Below, one piece after another: positions 34,688 through 47,600 of a stretch of DNA of 64,000 bases (positions within the stretch are counted from its first letter, which is position 1; each line of letters begins with the position of its first letter). The DNA is from Trichosporon coremiiforme (taxonomy: Eukaryota > Basidiomycota > Tremellomycetes > Trichosporonales > Trichosporonaceae): assembly GCA_039545355.1 (NCBI GenBank), contig BCJJ01000019.1, positions 494,076 to 558,075 of the forward strand, read 5' to 3'. Below the pieces are notes generated by a model. The model saw only the letters and a list, made by a program, of their open reading frames with translations. It did no database searches and was not told where the DNA came from. A program made the position numbers and the translations under genes.

Positions 34688-34957
34688 GAGCGCAGGTTAA
34701 GGGAGTTGGGTGTGGTATAACATGGGCTGAGAGGACGTGTGGCACATGTGTTGAGACGCGCGACGACCAAGTGAATCGAAAGACAGGCGAAGAATGTCTT
34801 GGTGAGAAGATATGATTGCGTTGTTACAGTGGGTGCGTTTAAGTCGTGTAAAAGGAAGTGTTCGCGAAAGGGCCGCGGAAGGTATCGTCAACAAACAGAG
34901 AGAAGGAGGGTATCAAAGCCCCGCGTCTAAGGCGTGAATTGTCCTGGGCTTGTTCTT

Positions 34958-36187
34958 TTACTGGACGATGTACTCGTCCCAGCCGCCGCCTTCCGACTGT
35001 TGAGGTTGGGAGTACATGGCAGGTTGGGACTGGTGGGAAGGCGGGGGGTGAGGCGCATGCGAGTACTGCGGCTGCTGCGGAGGATAGGCGCTGGCGTACG
35101 ATGACGGTCCCTCCGAAGGCTGGGCGTAGTACTGCTGCGCGGCGTGCGGGGGCGGCGGCGGCGGGTGCGCGTACTCGTGGTGCGGCGCAGCCTCCATCGG
35201 CGCCCACTGTCCTTGGGCGTAGTGAAGAGGAACGGCGGTGAGCGGCGCGAGACCTCCCTGGTGCATCGGGTACTGGGCGGGGTTGGCGAAATCCCGGTAG
35301 TCAAACTGCTGGTGCTGGTGCGACTGGGGATCCGGGTAGGGCATTGATCGGGGGTGGGCCAACTGGTAGCTGGGAATCGAGGCGCGGCGCGCGGCGTTCT
35401 CGACCATCATGTGAGGCGTAACGACCGTGAAGGCTCCACCGACTCCTCGTCCACCACGTCGGCGTCCGTTGCGGCGGCTACCTCCACGCTCGTACTGATA
35501 GTCCGGGAACTTCTTCTTGAACGCGCGCATGAGGCGGTCGGCGAGCTCGGCCCAGGGGGCCTTCTGGTCCGGGGTCATGTTGTTCCACTCGCGACCGAGA
35601 ATCTTGGAGAGCTCTCCGGTCTGGAGCTGGGGGTTGTGAAGGGCAAGCTCTGATCGGCGAACACGCATATAGATGAAGTAGACGTTCATCGGGCGACGAG
35701 GGGTGAAGTCGGCTTTGCGGTCCTGGCGGAGGATGTCCGGGAGGTCGTCCCAGTCCTCGAAATTGGTTGTCGGCCACTGAACCGAGGGAGGGACAATGGG
35801 AGGGATGATGATGGCCTCAGTCTCCGGCTTGCCGGCGAGAGGGGACTTGGAGTCATAGTTCTGGTCGGAAGACCTCCTTGAGGCGGTCGAGGTCGGGGAC
35901 GAGAATCCGGGCGAAGTGTAGTTCTCCGACGACTGCGGCGGCGGGTTAGGGCCCTGGCGGCGGTCGTAGTACTCCTCCTGGGTGGAAGAGGTCGCGGGGA
36001 ACTCGGAGTTGAGGGGGGTCACGGGGGAGAGAGAAGGCGGAACCGCGGGGACGGCTCCCGGAGCGTTCATGTTGTAGGCGCTGAAGGAAGAGGAGTATTC
36101 GTACTCTGGCTTGGATCCTATCGGCTTCTGGTCCATGGTATGGAGGGGAGGTAACGTTGTGGAGTTGGCGGCGGTCGTAGCGGACAT
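34958..36187 (-). CDS. HMG-box (SOX/MATA-type) transcription factor
   Basis: A single-exon gene of 409 residues, the only clearly intronless gene here. The HMG box spans about 163-233: RPMNVYFIYMRVRRSELALHN, LQTGELSKILGREW, and KKKFPDYQYERGG. The RPMN start and PDYxY end place it in the sequence-specific SOX/MATA group rather than the HMGB group, next to fungal regulators such as Ste11, Prf1, Mat2 or Rox1. A basic patch RRNGRRRGGRG follows the box. The C-terminus is Pro/Gln/Tyr/His-rich (HPPPPPPHAAQQYY), a likely activation domain, ending GGGWDEYIVQ. The upstream sequence is long, CT-rich on the sense strand and contains upstream ORFs. The target genes are unknown. Confidence 0.92.
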   Translation of the reverse strand: MSATTAANSTTLPPLHTMDQKPIGSKPEYEYSSSFSAYNMNAPGAVPAVPPSLSPVTPLNSEFPATSSTQEEYYDRRQGPNPPPQSSENYTSPGFSSPTSTASRRSSDQNYDSKSPLAGKPETEAIIIPPIVPPSVQWPTTNFEDWDDLPDILRQDRKADFTPRRPMNVYFIYMRVRRSELALHNPQLQTGELSKILGREWNNMTPDQKAPWAELADRLMRAFKKKFPDYQYERGGSRRNGRRRGGRGVGGAFTVVTPHMMVENAARRASIPSYQLAHPRSMPYPDPQSHQHQQFDYRDFANPAQYPMHQGGLAPLTAVPLHYAQGQWAPMEAAPHHEYAHPPPPPPHAAQQYYAQPSEGPSSYASAYPPQQPQYSHAPHPPPSHQSQPAMYSQPQQSEGGGWDEYIVQ

Positions 36188-37000
36188 GGATAGAGGCGAC
36201 AGTGGTCGGTTGCTAAGAGTAGTGGTGTTGAATTGTGAAGCGGAAGGGGTAGTATGTGAAGATAGGGGTATGCGATGATGACCACCAGGGGTAGGTGTAC
36301 CAAGTTAAGTGTTTGACAAATGGCTTGACACTACGTAAGATGAGCAGGGGTTGTGCAGTACTAGAATGCGTTGGTGTGCACTCAGATACCGTTGACGTCG
36401 ATGACCTTGCGAGGTGATGGTGTGTGTGTGAAGGTGTCGAGAGTAGGTTGTTGACGTTGCTTAAAGCTCGAAGTTGGGGGGAAGATGAGTGGGAGGTAGG
36501 CAAGTTCCTGGGTACTTGTAGTCTATGTCAACAGCGCGAGGTTGACCTCCGAGGAGAGAGAGCAGAGGAGGAGGAGCGTTGATCGGGAGACAGAGACAGA
36601 GAGCGCGCGCGGGTCCTAGTCCCAGTCCTGGATTTCTGGTTATGGCGTCGAGGAGCTAAGAGGCTAAAGAGCTCGGGTTCTGAGGCTGAGGGGTGACAGA
36701 GGAAGGAGACGAGAGGGAGGGGGTTGGGTGAGAGGGAGGGAGGAGGAAGGGAGGGCGGAGATATGGGATGGGGGATTGAGGGCTTGAACGGATTGGCTCT
36801 GAATGTCTAGCGCCGAGTTGCTGGTAGAGGTAAAGCGTGAGGAAGTTGGAGTCGCTGGAGAGATAGGGAATAGGGTGAGATCACAGTGATGTATGTGTAA
36901 AGCTTTGGGTGATCGCTGAGGGCTAAGCGTGAGGAGTGAGCGCGCGATGGTGATGATCTGGGCATGACAGCGGCAGCCGCAGCGGGGATGGACGCCGGTG
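36188..37000 (-). promoter_or_regulatory. Long upstream region of the HMG-box gene with uORFs
   Basis: On the sense (minus) strand this region is pyrimidine-rich (for example opposite the GGGAGGGAGGAGG tract near 36715-36760). It contains an upstream ATG at 36303 whose frame stays open past the main start, ending at 36118, and another upstream ORF at 36503-36213. Whether they are in the transcript is unknown. Confidence 0.4.
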
Positions 37001-38953
37001 GTGGTATGGGATGATGGTTCTGGGTTTGGCTCTGGCGCTCTAGCAGGCAGTCAGGATCACAGGGATAGCAGGGCTCGCCTAGCTCTGGAGCTTCCTGGGT
37101 TTCCTGCAGAGCCAGCGGCAGACCGCCAGGCTTGGAGTTGGCCAGCTGAGCCAGTCCAGTCGACCTGCCTCAGCAGCTAGAGCTTTCAGGGTCCACAGAC
37201 GAAGGGCTAGGGTCCCCAGGACCTTAAGGGCCGACGCCACAGAATGAGGTACCATCCAGGGCTACCAGGCCCGAGGCACGAGGCGGTGGTGGGACGGGGG
37301 AGCAGGGAAGGTGGGTCCGTCCTGGCCAGGGTAGAGGACAGACGGAGCCTCTGGCGCCTTAGTCTGCCTTGGCCAGGGTCCTATAGCCTAACCACGAGGA
37401 ACACCCATCGACCACTCCGACATCGCATTACAAGTGACCAGTGACCAACCGGACCATCAAGCAGCGCATGCAGCGCACGGGCAGCGACAGACACCAATCG
37501 GCCCAATCCGCAGCCCGCCCCAGCCCGCCCCCACACCCAGGCCAGCGCCTCTTAGCCTTAGCGCCTGCGCTACTACGCTCGATCTGCTCTCGATCCTCGA
37601 TCCTCGATCTAATCATCGTGACTCGTCATCTCCACTCTGCTATCCTCGATTAACGATAATCCACCGATACAAAGGACCCTGCGGTCCCACCCGGCCCGGT
37701 GTATGGTTTGAACGATACGTACCGGTGCTGTACGTTCCATCAAGCCGCATCATAATTCGCGGATGCACATACATATCCGACAGCACAGCGGGACGGGCGA
37801 GCAAGCGGCAGCCTGCCAGTGTCGTTCGTATCGGTGCAGGCAGCCAGGCGGGCGAGGAGCGATGACATGGCACAGAGGGAGGAAGTGCTCTCGCCACTTG
37901 TCACAGTGAGAGGTGGTGGGCCAGGTGGCCATCAGGCCGCGCGGGACTCGGGACGACGGAGGAGTGATGGATGCAGGACTGCAGGCTCGAGGACTATGTC
38001 AGCTCAGCTCAGGATGCAAACGCTGTCCACTCGTGAACCCTGAGGAGCGGCGTCCCTGGCATCGACTCTACCGCGATTACGCCACTTGAGCGGAGCTGCG
38101 ATTCCCTTCCGCCGCCCCGCCCTGCGCCCTCGCGAAGGGCTCGCGGTCTCGCTCGCAGCCGTCGACCCCGCCGCTGAGCCGCGGTAGCCGGCTGAGCGCA
38201 TAATCTGCAGAGACCTATGGCCGCCGCCCTCGTTAGGTTCAAGCTCTGATCAAGACGGTCTACCAGCCCGCGCCTGTCCTCTGAAAGCCCTAGCAAGTGC
38301 GCGAATGATACTCGCTTGCGCCGTCGCTTCTGGCTCCACACCCTCCGGCGTGCACGGCGTGCCCGGCGTACCCAGCGCAGCCCGGCTCGTGCGGCCCAAG
38401 ATGCAGCACACCGTTCGCCTGGTCAGCAGGACACGGCCAGCGAGCCAGGCGAGCCAGCGTAGACCAGCGATAGGACCGACCGAAATCTCAGGCGCTCGAC
38501 TAAGACATCGGCCAGATCCCACCATCTGTGGCCGTGGCATCTTGGCTCCCAGCGCTCCCATGATTCTCACTCCCGTACCCCGCATGAGCGCATGAACGCA
38601 TGCTGTTCCCACCATACCGCTCTCCATATCCCTCGGATGTATCGCCATTATCTCAGGAGATATGGACATGCCATTCCCGTGATCGCGCCGTAGCTACTGA
38701 CAAGCATTGGGCACGATCACGCCTCCATGGTTCCGTTCCAGCTAAGCAAGCGCAAGGGGGAACCACGACGACTCTTGCACTCCATCTTCTCTGACCTACC
38801 TCTGAGAATCGGGGATCCTGTCTGCGTCCTGCACGTTATAGGCCAGTACCAGCCCAACTTTTGCTGCCGATGTACCTGTTCCTCGCCGTGCAGACTCAGC
38901 CCGTGCTCCTCCATGCTCCTTCCGTCTGTGCCCACGCAACATACCCAATGTCT

Positions 38954-38990
38954 GTGAGGGTACGTAGGGTACGTGAGGGTACGTGAGGGA
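38954..38990 (+). repeat. GTGAGGGTAC tandem repeat
   Basis: Imperfect copies of GTACGTGAGG/GGGTACGTGAG in the desert. Confidence 0.7.
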
Positions 38991-41900
38991 GTGACTTTGG
39001 GAACGCAGCGGCTCAGCGGCTCCCGGTTCAGGTCTTTGACGGACTCCGATCCTCTCCGTGCCCTCCGTGTTCTGCTGGACTGCTGAGAGCTTGCGAACTA
39101 TTTTACGCTTTGTGGAAAAGGAGTGCGCACGTCTACGTCTGCTGCCCTCTCTAGCCAGCCCGGGGCTCTGGCACTGGATGAGCCAGTGCTTATTCGTGCC
39201 TTACCTGGAGCAAGCAGTACACCCAGAGCCCAGAGCAAAGCAAGCACGGCGCACGGCATGCACGGCGAGTGTGCCCCCGCTTTACCGCAACGCCCGTCAA
39301 GCCCGTAGATTGTGCCTTGGAAACCTTGTCTGAACATCGACCCTCACTAACCCCAACAAAACATCGCACCACGCCCAAAGCCAAAGAACAGATGACATGG
39401 CAAGGTTTGCCAACCCTGCGCAAGTGGAGGGTCGCACCAGAGCCAATTTGCGATTGCCTTTTAGCGTTCTTTCGTGGGATCCTCGCAATGTCCCTGCAAG
39501 CATAGGCGACAAGGTTGCGCATGCCGTTCGCACCTGCGATTACCGGTGTGCGGTGTAGACTTGCGAAGACGTGCGTGAAGCGTGCAGATTGCGAGATCGA
39601 TGGAGCCAGCCGATCATCCCTGGGTGCGATCCTGCGATGCAATCAACACCGAGCACCGAGGCGGTCGCCCTCCTTCCATTACCCAACGATATACAGATAA
39701 CTCATCCGCCGCGCTACTTGTGGTGGGTGCACTCCGTAGGCTGACGAGCGAGAGCGAAGGTCCCAGCCCCGAGGCGCCAGTGACGCGGTGCAGCTCCTCA
39801 GCTCCGCAGACGGACGCAACGGCATTTGTTTGAACACGGGGCGTGATCACATCCTGCTTTCCTGCATTCTGGCGAGTGATGAACATTCCTGGCGGGTGTA
39901 TCCTGGATGCTGGGAACCGACTCGCCAAGGGAGCCTATTCGAGCAAAAGAGAGGTCCCAAGGCTCCGGAGGCAGCGATAGCAGAGGCATGCCAGCCCGGA
40001 CGCCAACCTGCCGAAAGCGGTTAAAGCATGGAAAGGCCCTGAGGATTCCGTGCCGCGTCCCGAGCTCCATCCCGCCTGGCCAGCAGTCTGCCCTCATGTT
40101 CCCCGCGTCCAATCGCCATATGCATCCCTGCCTGACTGCCTGGCTGCATGATGGGAAATGAGCCCCCACAGGCCTACAGCCCACAGGAGAGAGAACATGG
40201 CATGCACGCATGTGGACACTGCGATCACTGAGACAATTCCAGGACGCAGAGGGCAGGGGCGACCGCTCGCCGCATCAGCAACTCGATTAGCTCGAGGCGA
40301 GTCCCGACTCACACTCCACTCACACGCACCGCATCACCGCATAGATAGATCTGTATCGCTTCGCATCTGTCTCAGCGCCCAGCACGGCTCAGTACTGGAC
40401 GCGCGGGGCTCAGTCGGCCGATCGATACGACATCCACCTCACACAGGTGCACAGATCCCGGGATCTTTGTGACTCTCTGGGAGTCACGGGGTCCGGAGGT
40501 CTGGCGTCTATCCAGTCTGGGCAGTATGGGCAGTCTGGGTGGTCCAGGCAGTCTGACTGGCTTCAGCCAACGGCACACGGCACACGGCAGACCGTTACAT
40601 GGTGACCGAACAACCCAAGGGCAGGAATGCCCGGTCTGCGGTCCGCGGCCATCGCTCTGCGTCCGTCACTGCTGTCCGCACCGCTGCACTTCCCCAGTTG
40701 CACTTTCTCTGGGCTCTGGACATTGCTTATCCGATGTAAGCTCGTGATCTGTGCTCTTCGAAAGTGGGCCCACCCACCACGCGCACCACGCCGCATCTGA
40801 TAACAGACCCGTGGGGATGTTTGCGAGCGAAAAGAGAGCCCACTTGCGTACCAGGCACTCAAAGAGGATCAGCGGCGTATTCACTCTGATCAGGTTAAAA
40901 ATGTGCCAGCTCCCTGACGCACCCTGATATGAATGACCCTGAATTGACTACCCTGAATAAGCACAATAAGGTTTAGGTCCCATCTTCACTTTCTGTTCCT
41001 GTCCTCTGCTCGCCAGCACTGGAAGCCTGATCAGGCCTTGTTAGTCAGGTCCGACATTACGTGCCTGGGCGCTGGTAAACTCCCATCAAGCATCGAGTTT
41101 ATCGGGCCTCCTTGCCTTGCTCGTTTCTGCGCGCTGCGCGGCGGCATGCGCTTCCGGCAAACAACACTTTTCGGCGCTTCTGGCGGTTCTCGAGGTTCTC
41201 GACGTTCTGCCAGAAGCAAAAGAGTCACCTGGTCAAGTGAGGCGAAACCGGCATGGCGAACGTCGGCCGCCGCAAACGTCCATCGCCGCAGAGTACCTCG
41301 CGCCGTTCTTCCCTCGCTGCTTCCCGCCGCACTCCTTCGCCCGCTGAGCATCGCGGGCCACTGACATCGCTGCAAAGACACCGATAACCCTCAACGCCTG
41401 CGTGCAGCGGCTGCTCGGTTGCAGTGCCCCAGCCATGTCACAAGTCGCACCTGTGCTGCAACTGCATCTCGCGATTATTGCGGTCATTGCGATCGGAGCA
41501 CGCAGGGAAGGGGGCCCGCCACGCGCGCTATCGGATGGGCATGTACGGGCATGCTGTGATCGTCCTGAATGCGTGCGCGTCAGAGGCGTTCTACTTCCGC
41601 CCCCGTTGGTCATGGTTCCAAACGTGGCGTCCGGGATCATCTTTGCAGCATGCTGCATCTGGAATCCGGTCTGTTTGGGGAAAGGGAAAGGGCCATGCGG
41701 GCGATGGGCCATGCATGCGAAAGGAAATGCCGACTATGCCGGACTTCGCGCGAGAAGCAAAAACGGGTTGGCCAGCGGTCCGACCGACGCCACACGCCCT
41801 GTGACGTACTGCCTCGCTCGCCCATGGCTCGCCATAAGTCAGGCGCGTCTGCATGGACGCATGTGGCATCCTGGCGTGTCAGGATGGGCTGCGTCGCCGT

Positions 41901-43129
41901 GCGCGCGCCGACGTTCCGACTCGGTGACAGCTCGCGCCATCTCGCACGGGCCGCACGACGGGTGGGACGATGCAGAGCGTGGATCATGGAGCATCCACGA
42001 TCCGCCGTTCCCGCGTTATGGTTATCTGACCCTCCTTGCTGCGTGTGTTGCGGCTCGCGGAGTGACGCCGCATACTAGACGGGCTGGCCAGGTAGCGCGG
42101 GGCAGCGCTAGGGCAGCCAGGCTTACGAAAGCCAGTATGTATGCCATGCAGCACTCTGTCGAGCCCAGGGCTGGAAGCTTTGCGCTGTATGCTGTACATT
42201 GCGATGCTTACGGCCGATATGTCTAATTTCTTGCGACAGAGCCCCTCAAGTGCCCTCACCCTGTCCACGGACGGGCGAGCCGCACGTTACGGCTCATTAC
42301 AGCATCCGAAGCCAACAGCGGGTCAGCGGGCTCGCGTGTTGGTTCACCACAGGGAGTCCTAGAGACACATCACGGCATCCGACCGACTGGAATGCTTCCG
42401 GCGTCCCTTGCTCCCACTATCCCTCCATCTTCACCTGCGGGTGTGCGTATACGTGAGTGAGACAAGCCAAAGTTACCGAACATCCAAGTGTCCGCTGTCG
42501 CTTGCATTGGAAGAAGTGGGTCACGCCCCGGGTTGTGGGATGAGGGGCCCTCGGTGAGCCACGAGCGGCGAGATGACACCAGCCCGTCCACGTCTATCAC
42601 TGTGGGGTCGGCGCTCGAGCACGACGCCGCAACGCCGCATGCCTGCATGCGACAGTTGTGCTCCGTCTGGGCACGTCTGGGACAATTTGGCGCCGACCAT
42701 AAGTGCAGACCCAGCAGACGAAGCAGGCGAAGGTATGCGCCAGTCGCACGCCACATGAACGAAGCCATCTCGCTGTCACTGGTGTCAGATCGAAATAATA
42801 CAACACTGCGCCGGTGCAGTTCTCGCCCAGTATACACGCTAGCCCACCGTAGCGCCGTAGCGCCGTGGTATTGTCAGCCAGCTTGCTAGCGTGCGCATTA
42901 TCAGCCCGCTATCCGCGCATTTGCCGTCAGCAAGCCAACAGGTACACAAGTTCCATGGAGCACGGAGGCCCGCTTCCAACGGCACCATGCCGCTTGCACA
43001 CGGCTCACATGGCACGGCAGACGGCAGATGGCACGCGGCACGCCCGCCCGGCAGCGGCAGCGGCAGCGTACGGCTAAATATCGAGTCTGACATGGATGGG
43101 GGCGCTTTGGCAAGTGTTGCTCAAGGTTG

Positions 43130-43215
43130 GCGCTATCGATGCGCCTCATGCGCCTCTAGGCGCCTCTTGAGCGCCCCTCGACGCCCATCGAACGCCCAAC
43201 GACGCCCATCGAGCG
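43130..43215 (+). repeat. Degenerate GCGCC/CGACGCCCATCG repeat cluster
   Basis: Related units CGACGCCCATCGA, GCGCCTC and GAGCGCC recur within about 85 bp. Confidence 0.6.
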
Positions 43216-43473
43216 CCGCACATGCCACTCGGCCACAGATGCGGTTAATGACGTCGCTGGCGCAAGGCAGCACAGGCAGGGCATGCGGGCATGCGGACCT
43301 GCAATGTGCAGACCCGCTGACGCCATGCAACACTGTGCATCCCGTATGAACGCCACCGCGCAAGTCGTGCACGCCGCACGCTTTTCGCACTTGTGCCACT
43401 TGGGCGAGGCTGGGCGTGGCCAAGTCTGCATACCTGGGCAATCACACCGCAGCCGCGCAGTTATTTGTCCTTT

Positions 43474-43499
43474 CCTGCGTACCTGCGTACCTGCGTGCG
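43474..43499 (+). repeat. CCTGCGTA tandem repeat
   Basis: Three consecutive CCTGCGT(A/G) units. Confidence 0.7.
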
Positions 43500-44597
43500 A
43501 GGCGAGCTAGCGAACAAGCAGACCTGCAACCAGATCAGCCTACAGCCTGTCGTCTCGTCCGTAATCGCTCGAATCGAAGCACGAGTTCTACCGTATGGAG
43601 CAAAGTGTGCCTCGGTTCGGTGCATGCATACGCAGTACACAACATGAGCCGGGTTCGCCGGAACGTGCCGGACATCGGTGCATCGGAGCCGACACACTGC
43701 GCTCAGCCGTCAGCCGCGCCAGCCGCCCAGCTGTGTCAGGCGGATCTTGATCTGGCCTAGCCGGCGGCTGGGCTGCTAGGTACGGATGGAGGCTTCTGCG
43801 TGCGCTTCCATCTCTCGCTATCTCGCTTCCGCTGGACCCGCTTGACCCGCTTGCCCGCTGTCTACTGCGCAGCAAGACTTTGAGTTCATGCCACAAAGTC
43901 CAGGTCAAGTCCAGTCCCATTCCCAGGCTGGCCCAGACGACCCTTAGAGCCTACTCACAATCTGCCGTACCTCGCATCAGCCGCACCTGGGCCGACTTCT
44001 CCACGTCCAGCCATGTCCCCAGGTGCGCCCAGGTGGCCCTGCTGGGCTTGACAGAATTGCACAGAAGACTGGGGCACATTGGTGCCCCCCACCCAGCCAC
44101 CCTGGCCAAGCCGCATCCGAGAGCTCAAAGCATCGTTTAATCTGGGGCGCGCGGCGTGGCGGCTGACGGCTGTCTCAGATCATTCTTAGGCACCCTAATT
44201 ACCCCCCTACGTGCCTAGCTGCGTGCTCGCAAAGTATGAGGGCGTTCATCACGAATGCACGCTAAGGGCCGTATACATATCGAGACGGCACACAAGGTAC
44301 GCCAGTTCCAAGCAATGCATGCAGAGCAGGCCATCGTTGTCCTGGGACTTTGGGTGTGGCGTCCGTGTCTCCGCTCGAAGGCACGAACAAAGGGCTGCAA
44401 CACAGGGCTGAGGGACCAGCACGGACAAGTGTCTTACTCTGTCCTCTCTGTTTGTTTCCTTGAAGCCTGGCTAGGCTGCCAGCCTGCACGCCCTCCTTGG
44501 GGCACCAGGATTAGCGGCGGATTGAGTTCCGCTATCAGCAAGCTTGCCGGCGCGCCGGCTGCCAGTGCTGCAAGCGAGGGGCTTGGCAGCATGACAG

Positions 44598-44640
44598 GGT
44601 TGGCAGGTTGGCAGGTTGGCAGGTTGGCAGGGTTTGGCAG
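44598..44640 (+). repeat. GGTTGGCA tandem repeat
   Basis: About five copies of the 8-mer GGTTGGCA, the last one degenerate. Confidence 0.8.
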
Positions 44641-47600
44641 CGCCCAGCAGTAATGTGTGTCGGAGTCGAGCGACTGCGCCCGATCATAGATGATCATGGT
44701 CATGCGTTCCCCCGTACCCCCGTGACTACGCGCAGTTCGTGGCGCTCGTAATTCCCCGATGCCGCTGATCACGAATCGAGTGCCATATGGCACCACCCGC
44801 AGTGCTCGCAGTGAGTCGCGGTGCTCGAGGCCCTCGGCACGACCTCGCTTCGGCGTGACCGCTGAGGTCCATGCGTTGATGCAATGCATTCAAGATTGAC
44901 TCGTATCGCTGCTGCGCAACAAACGTGAGGCTGTCTTGAGCAACTCAGCTGCAAGTGTTGGGGAGACGTCGACGATGGCAGTAAACGGAAGGCAGTAGTC
45001 AAGGCCCTATCATAGCGTAATGATGGGAACGTCATCCGCATACAGGGGCGTCTGTTACGAGAGCGGAGCGCTTATCGCGCCGGACCAAGGTGTCGGTTGG
45101 TCATGTGGAGCGCGCAGCCGGGAGACATGCGCAATGCATTTTACAGCCTGCCTCGTTCCACCGTTCCGCTGTTCCGCTAATAGCAGGAGACAGCACGGGC
45201 AAGCAGAGGACGCGTGCAAGAGTAGAGTTGGACGCGTCCGTATCTTTACGTTATGATTGAGCTTGGTCAATGAAAAGAATGACGCCTCCCGTACTCCGGT
45301 GCCCCTAATGTCCTAATACTCTGTATTCAGTCGTCTCCTGGCCACCTGGCGCTTCCATGTCCAAAGTGCTACTAATCTGGAGCTGGATTCCAATGCTTAA
45401 TTCTTTCTCGGACCGCGAACGCTGCGCCGCCCCGCTTTTTCGGTCCGGATGCTGGCTGTGCTGACCACCGGAAGCGTCGCTGGTTACGTTGCAGGCGGCC
45501 TTCCGTTCCGCCATAGCATGTCAGCGCCACGCTTTCACAGACGATGACGCCAATGGCACCATGCGCATCATGCTCCGCATGTCAACACGTTACCACGCTC
45601 CGCATTCATGCGCGCATGCACGCATGCGAATGCTCCGGCGGCACCCCGGGCCCCAACATTGCAAGAAGATTAAACGCCTCCGTGAACGAGACTAACCCAA
45701 TGCATGCTGATCGCAGCGAGCGCCATGTGTGCCGTGCGCCATACGCCATGCGTCCATGCGTCTCCTCGCTTGTCGTCAGTCACCGCGGCGCCTAGGGACG
45801 AAAATATTGTACGAGTAACTCCGGAGCGATTAAGCCTGGCTGTTCATTGCAGGAACGCAGATTCAGAGATTCACACAGAAGCCGGAATGACCGCCACAGA
45901 CCGGCTTGGACAGAATTGCACAAGCCGTAGCGTCGTAACGGTGTGGGCGTGTGGGCCGCCTCACTCGGAGGTTTGCGGGGCTGGCCCTCGGCGCCTCCAG
46001 ATCACCAGTTTGCCGAGGCGTGTGGGGGGCATGGGGAACAGGGAGTCACCTGCGGTCACCTGCTGGCCTGCTGTGCAATCTGGGACACGCGCGAGGGGGT
46101 GGCGATCTGGGGTCCTCACACGCCTCGCAGCGACTGAATGCTGCCTGTGGGCGCCTGGGAGCGCCTGTTCGCGACCAGTCTCCGCGACTGAAATGCATGA
46201 AGGTACTCATAGGCTGCTCGAGTGAATCAGATGAATAGTGGATCTATTGCTCCACTCTGCAGTGGCTCGAGTGGCTGAAAGGGCGATCGTCACCTGGTCT
46301 GGTCCTGCTCAATTCCCACCCTCCGAGATAAACTTCAGAGTGTGAGACAGCCTGATGGTCTGAGCGCTGCTGGAATCCCAGGCTCAACACCCAGCCCAGT
46401 GACCTCAAGACAAATACAGAACATGCCAAGCACGTTGTCACCGAAGTCTTCCATCCCAATGCGCTCCATGCGAGCCGTGCGTACTCCTCTTCCAATCCCT
46501 CGGTGGTGTCTGTTGATCCTGTGATCCTGCGGACCGGTGTCCGCATCGTTTACGCAGCGCAGGGAACCGGCGTATGCAGGGTACGGGTGCAATATAGGGT
46601 ACTCACGATAGCACCAACGCACCCACCGGCACCGGCACCGACAAACCGACCTGCAATTCACGTCGTCATATGGGGATCACGTACGCCCATATCGTTACCC
46701 TATGCACGACTGACCGTCGGAATCGGGGGATCGGGTTTGTTGGAGTTGGGCGGGTCGGTCAACGGGCCAGCGGGTTCAATGCCTTACGCAGCCGAAAGTA
46801 CGGAGTACGCAAAGCCCGTATTCATACGGAGGTATATCATGGCGAATTGAGTCCTGCAATGGCCCAACCGACGTACAAGGCCCGTCGTAAAAGATCCTAG
46901 AAGCTCCTAAAAGTGCTTGATGTGAGCTTGGAATGCCGTCTGAATTGGCGACATTAGGATCCGAAGCTTGCTCAAAGGCTATCGAACAGCACAACTGGTA
47001 ACAAGCTGAATTGCAGCGCAACGCATGCCTGCTATCTAGCTGAATGGTCGCGTGTGCGCGTGTTCGACACGAGCGTCACCACCGACATCATCACGAGAAC
47101 AGATCACTGGCACCGGTACCGCAACGCGCACTCCAACAACCCGTGCAGATGACTCACGGCAGCATAGCCTCGTCGCACGCACCCTTCAACCCTCCACGCC
47201 CCCCCGCTGCCCGCCGGGCCCGCCTGACAGTCAAGGGGACGAGGAGAGTGCGTGCTCCATGCTGGACAAACGCCCGCACACCTGACCCGCACGCTAGAAT
47301 GTCCGTGTGCGCACTGCACGCCCAGCACGCCCATCGCGCCCATCATCGATCGCCGCACCTGTGCGGTGCCTATGGACCATATGCTATGGGTCCGACGGGT
47401 TTTGCGGTAGCGTCGTTCCTGTTCGTCCCTGCGGGCTCTGTCGAGATTTCTTGCTCGAGATTATCCTTGTTATCCTGTCTGACCTGCTGACATGTGGACC
47501 CCGTTCCTGCCAGTACCTCACGAGTTCCTGACACCTTATCCCTCGTACCTCAACCTGGGCATCCCCGATGCGATGCTTCGTCTAAACCGTTCGCGCGTTC

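Larger units (their letters stand above)
31637..34957. other. Convergent intergenic region, 3.3 kb
   Basis: Lies between two convergent 3' ends. It holds two short tandem repeats (annotated separately) and no supportable gene. A 200-codon ORF at 33420-34022 was considered and rejected. The sequence is lower in GC than coding DNA. Confidence 0.5.

Noticed and set aside
41402..42226. 274-codon ORF in the gene desert
   Set aside because: Several overlapping ORFs of similar length occur in other frames, residue use is rich in Cys, Trp, His and Met with no motif, and there are no splice-consistent neighbours. Likely chance in GC-rich sequence.
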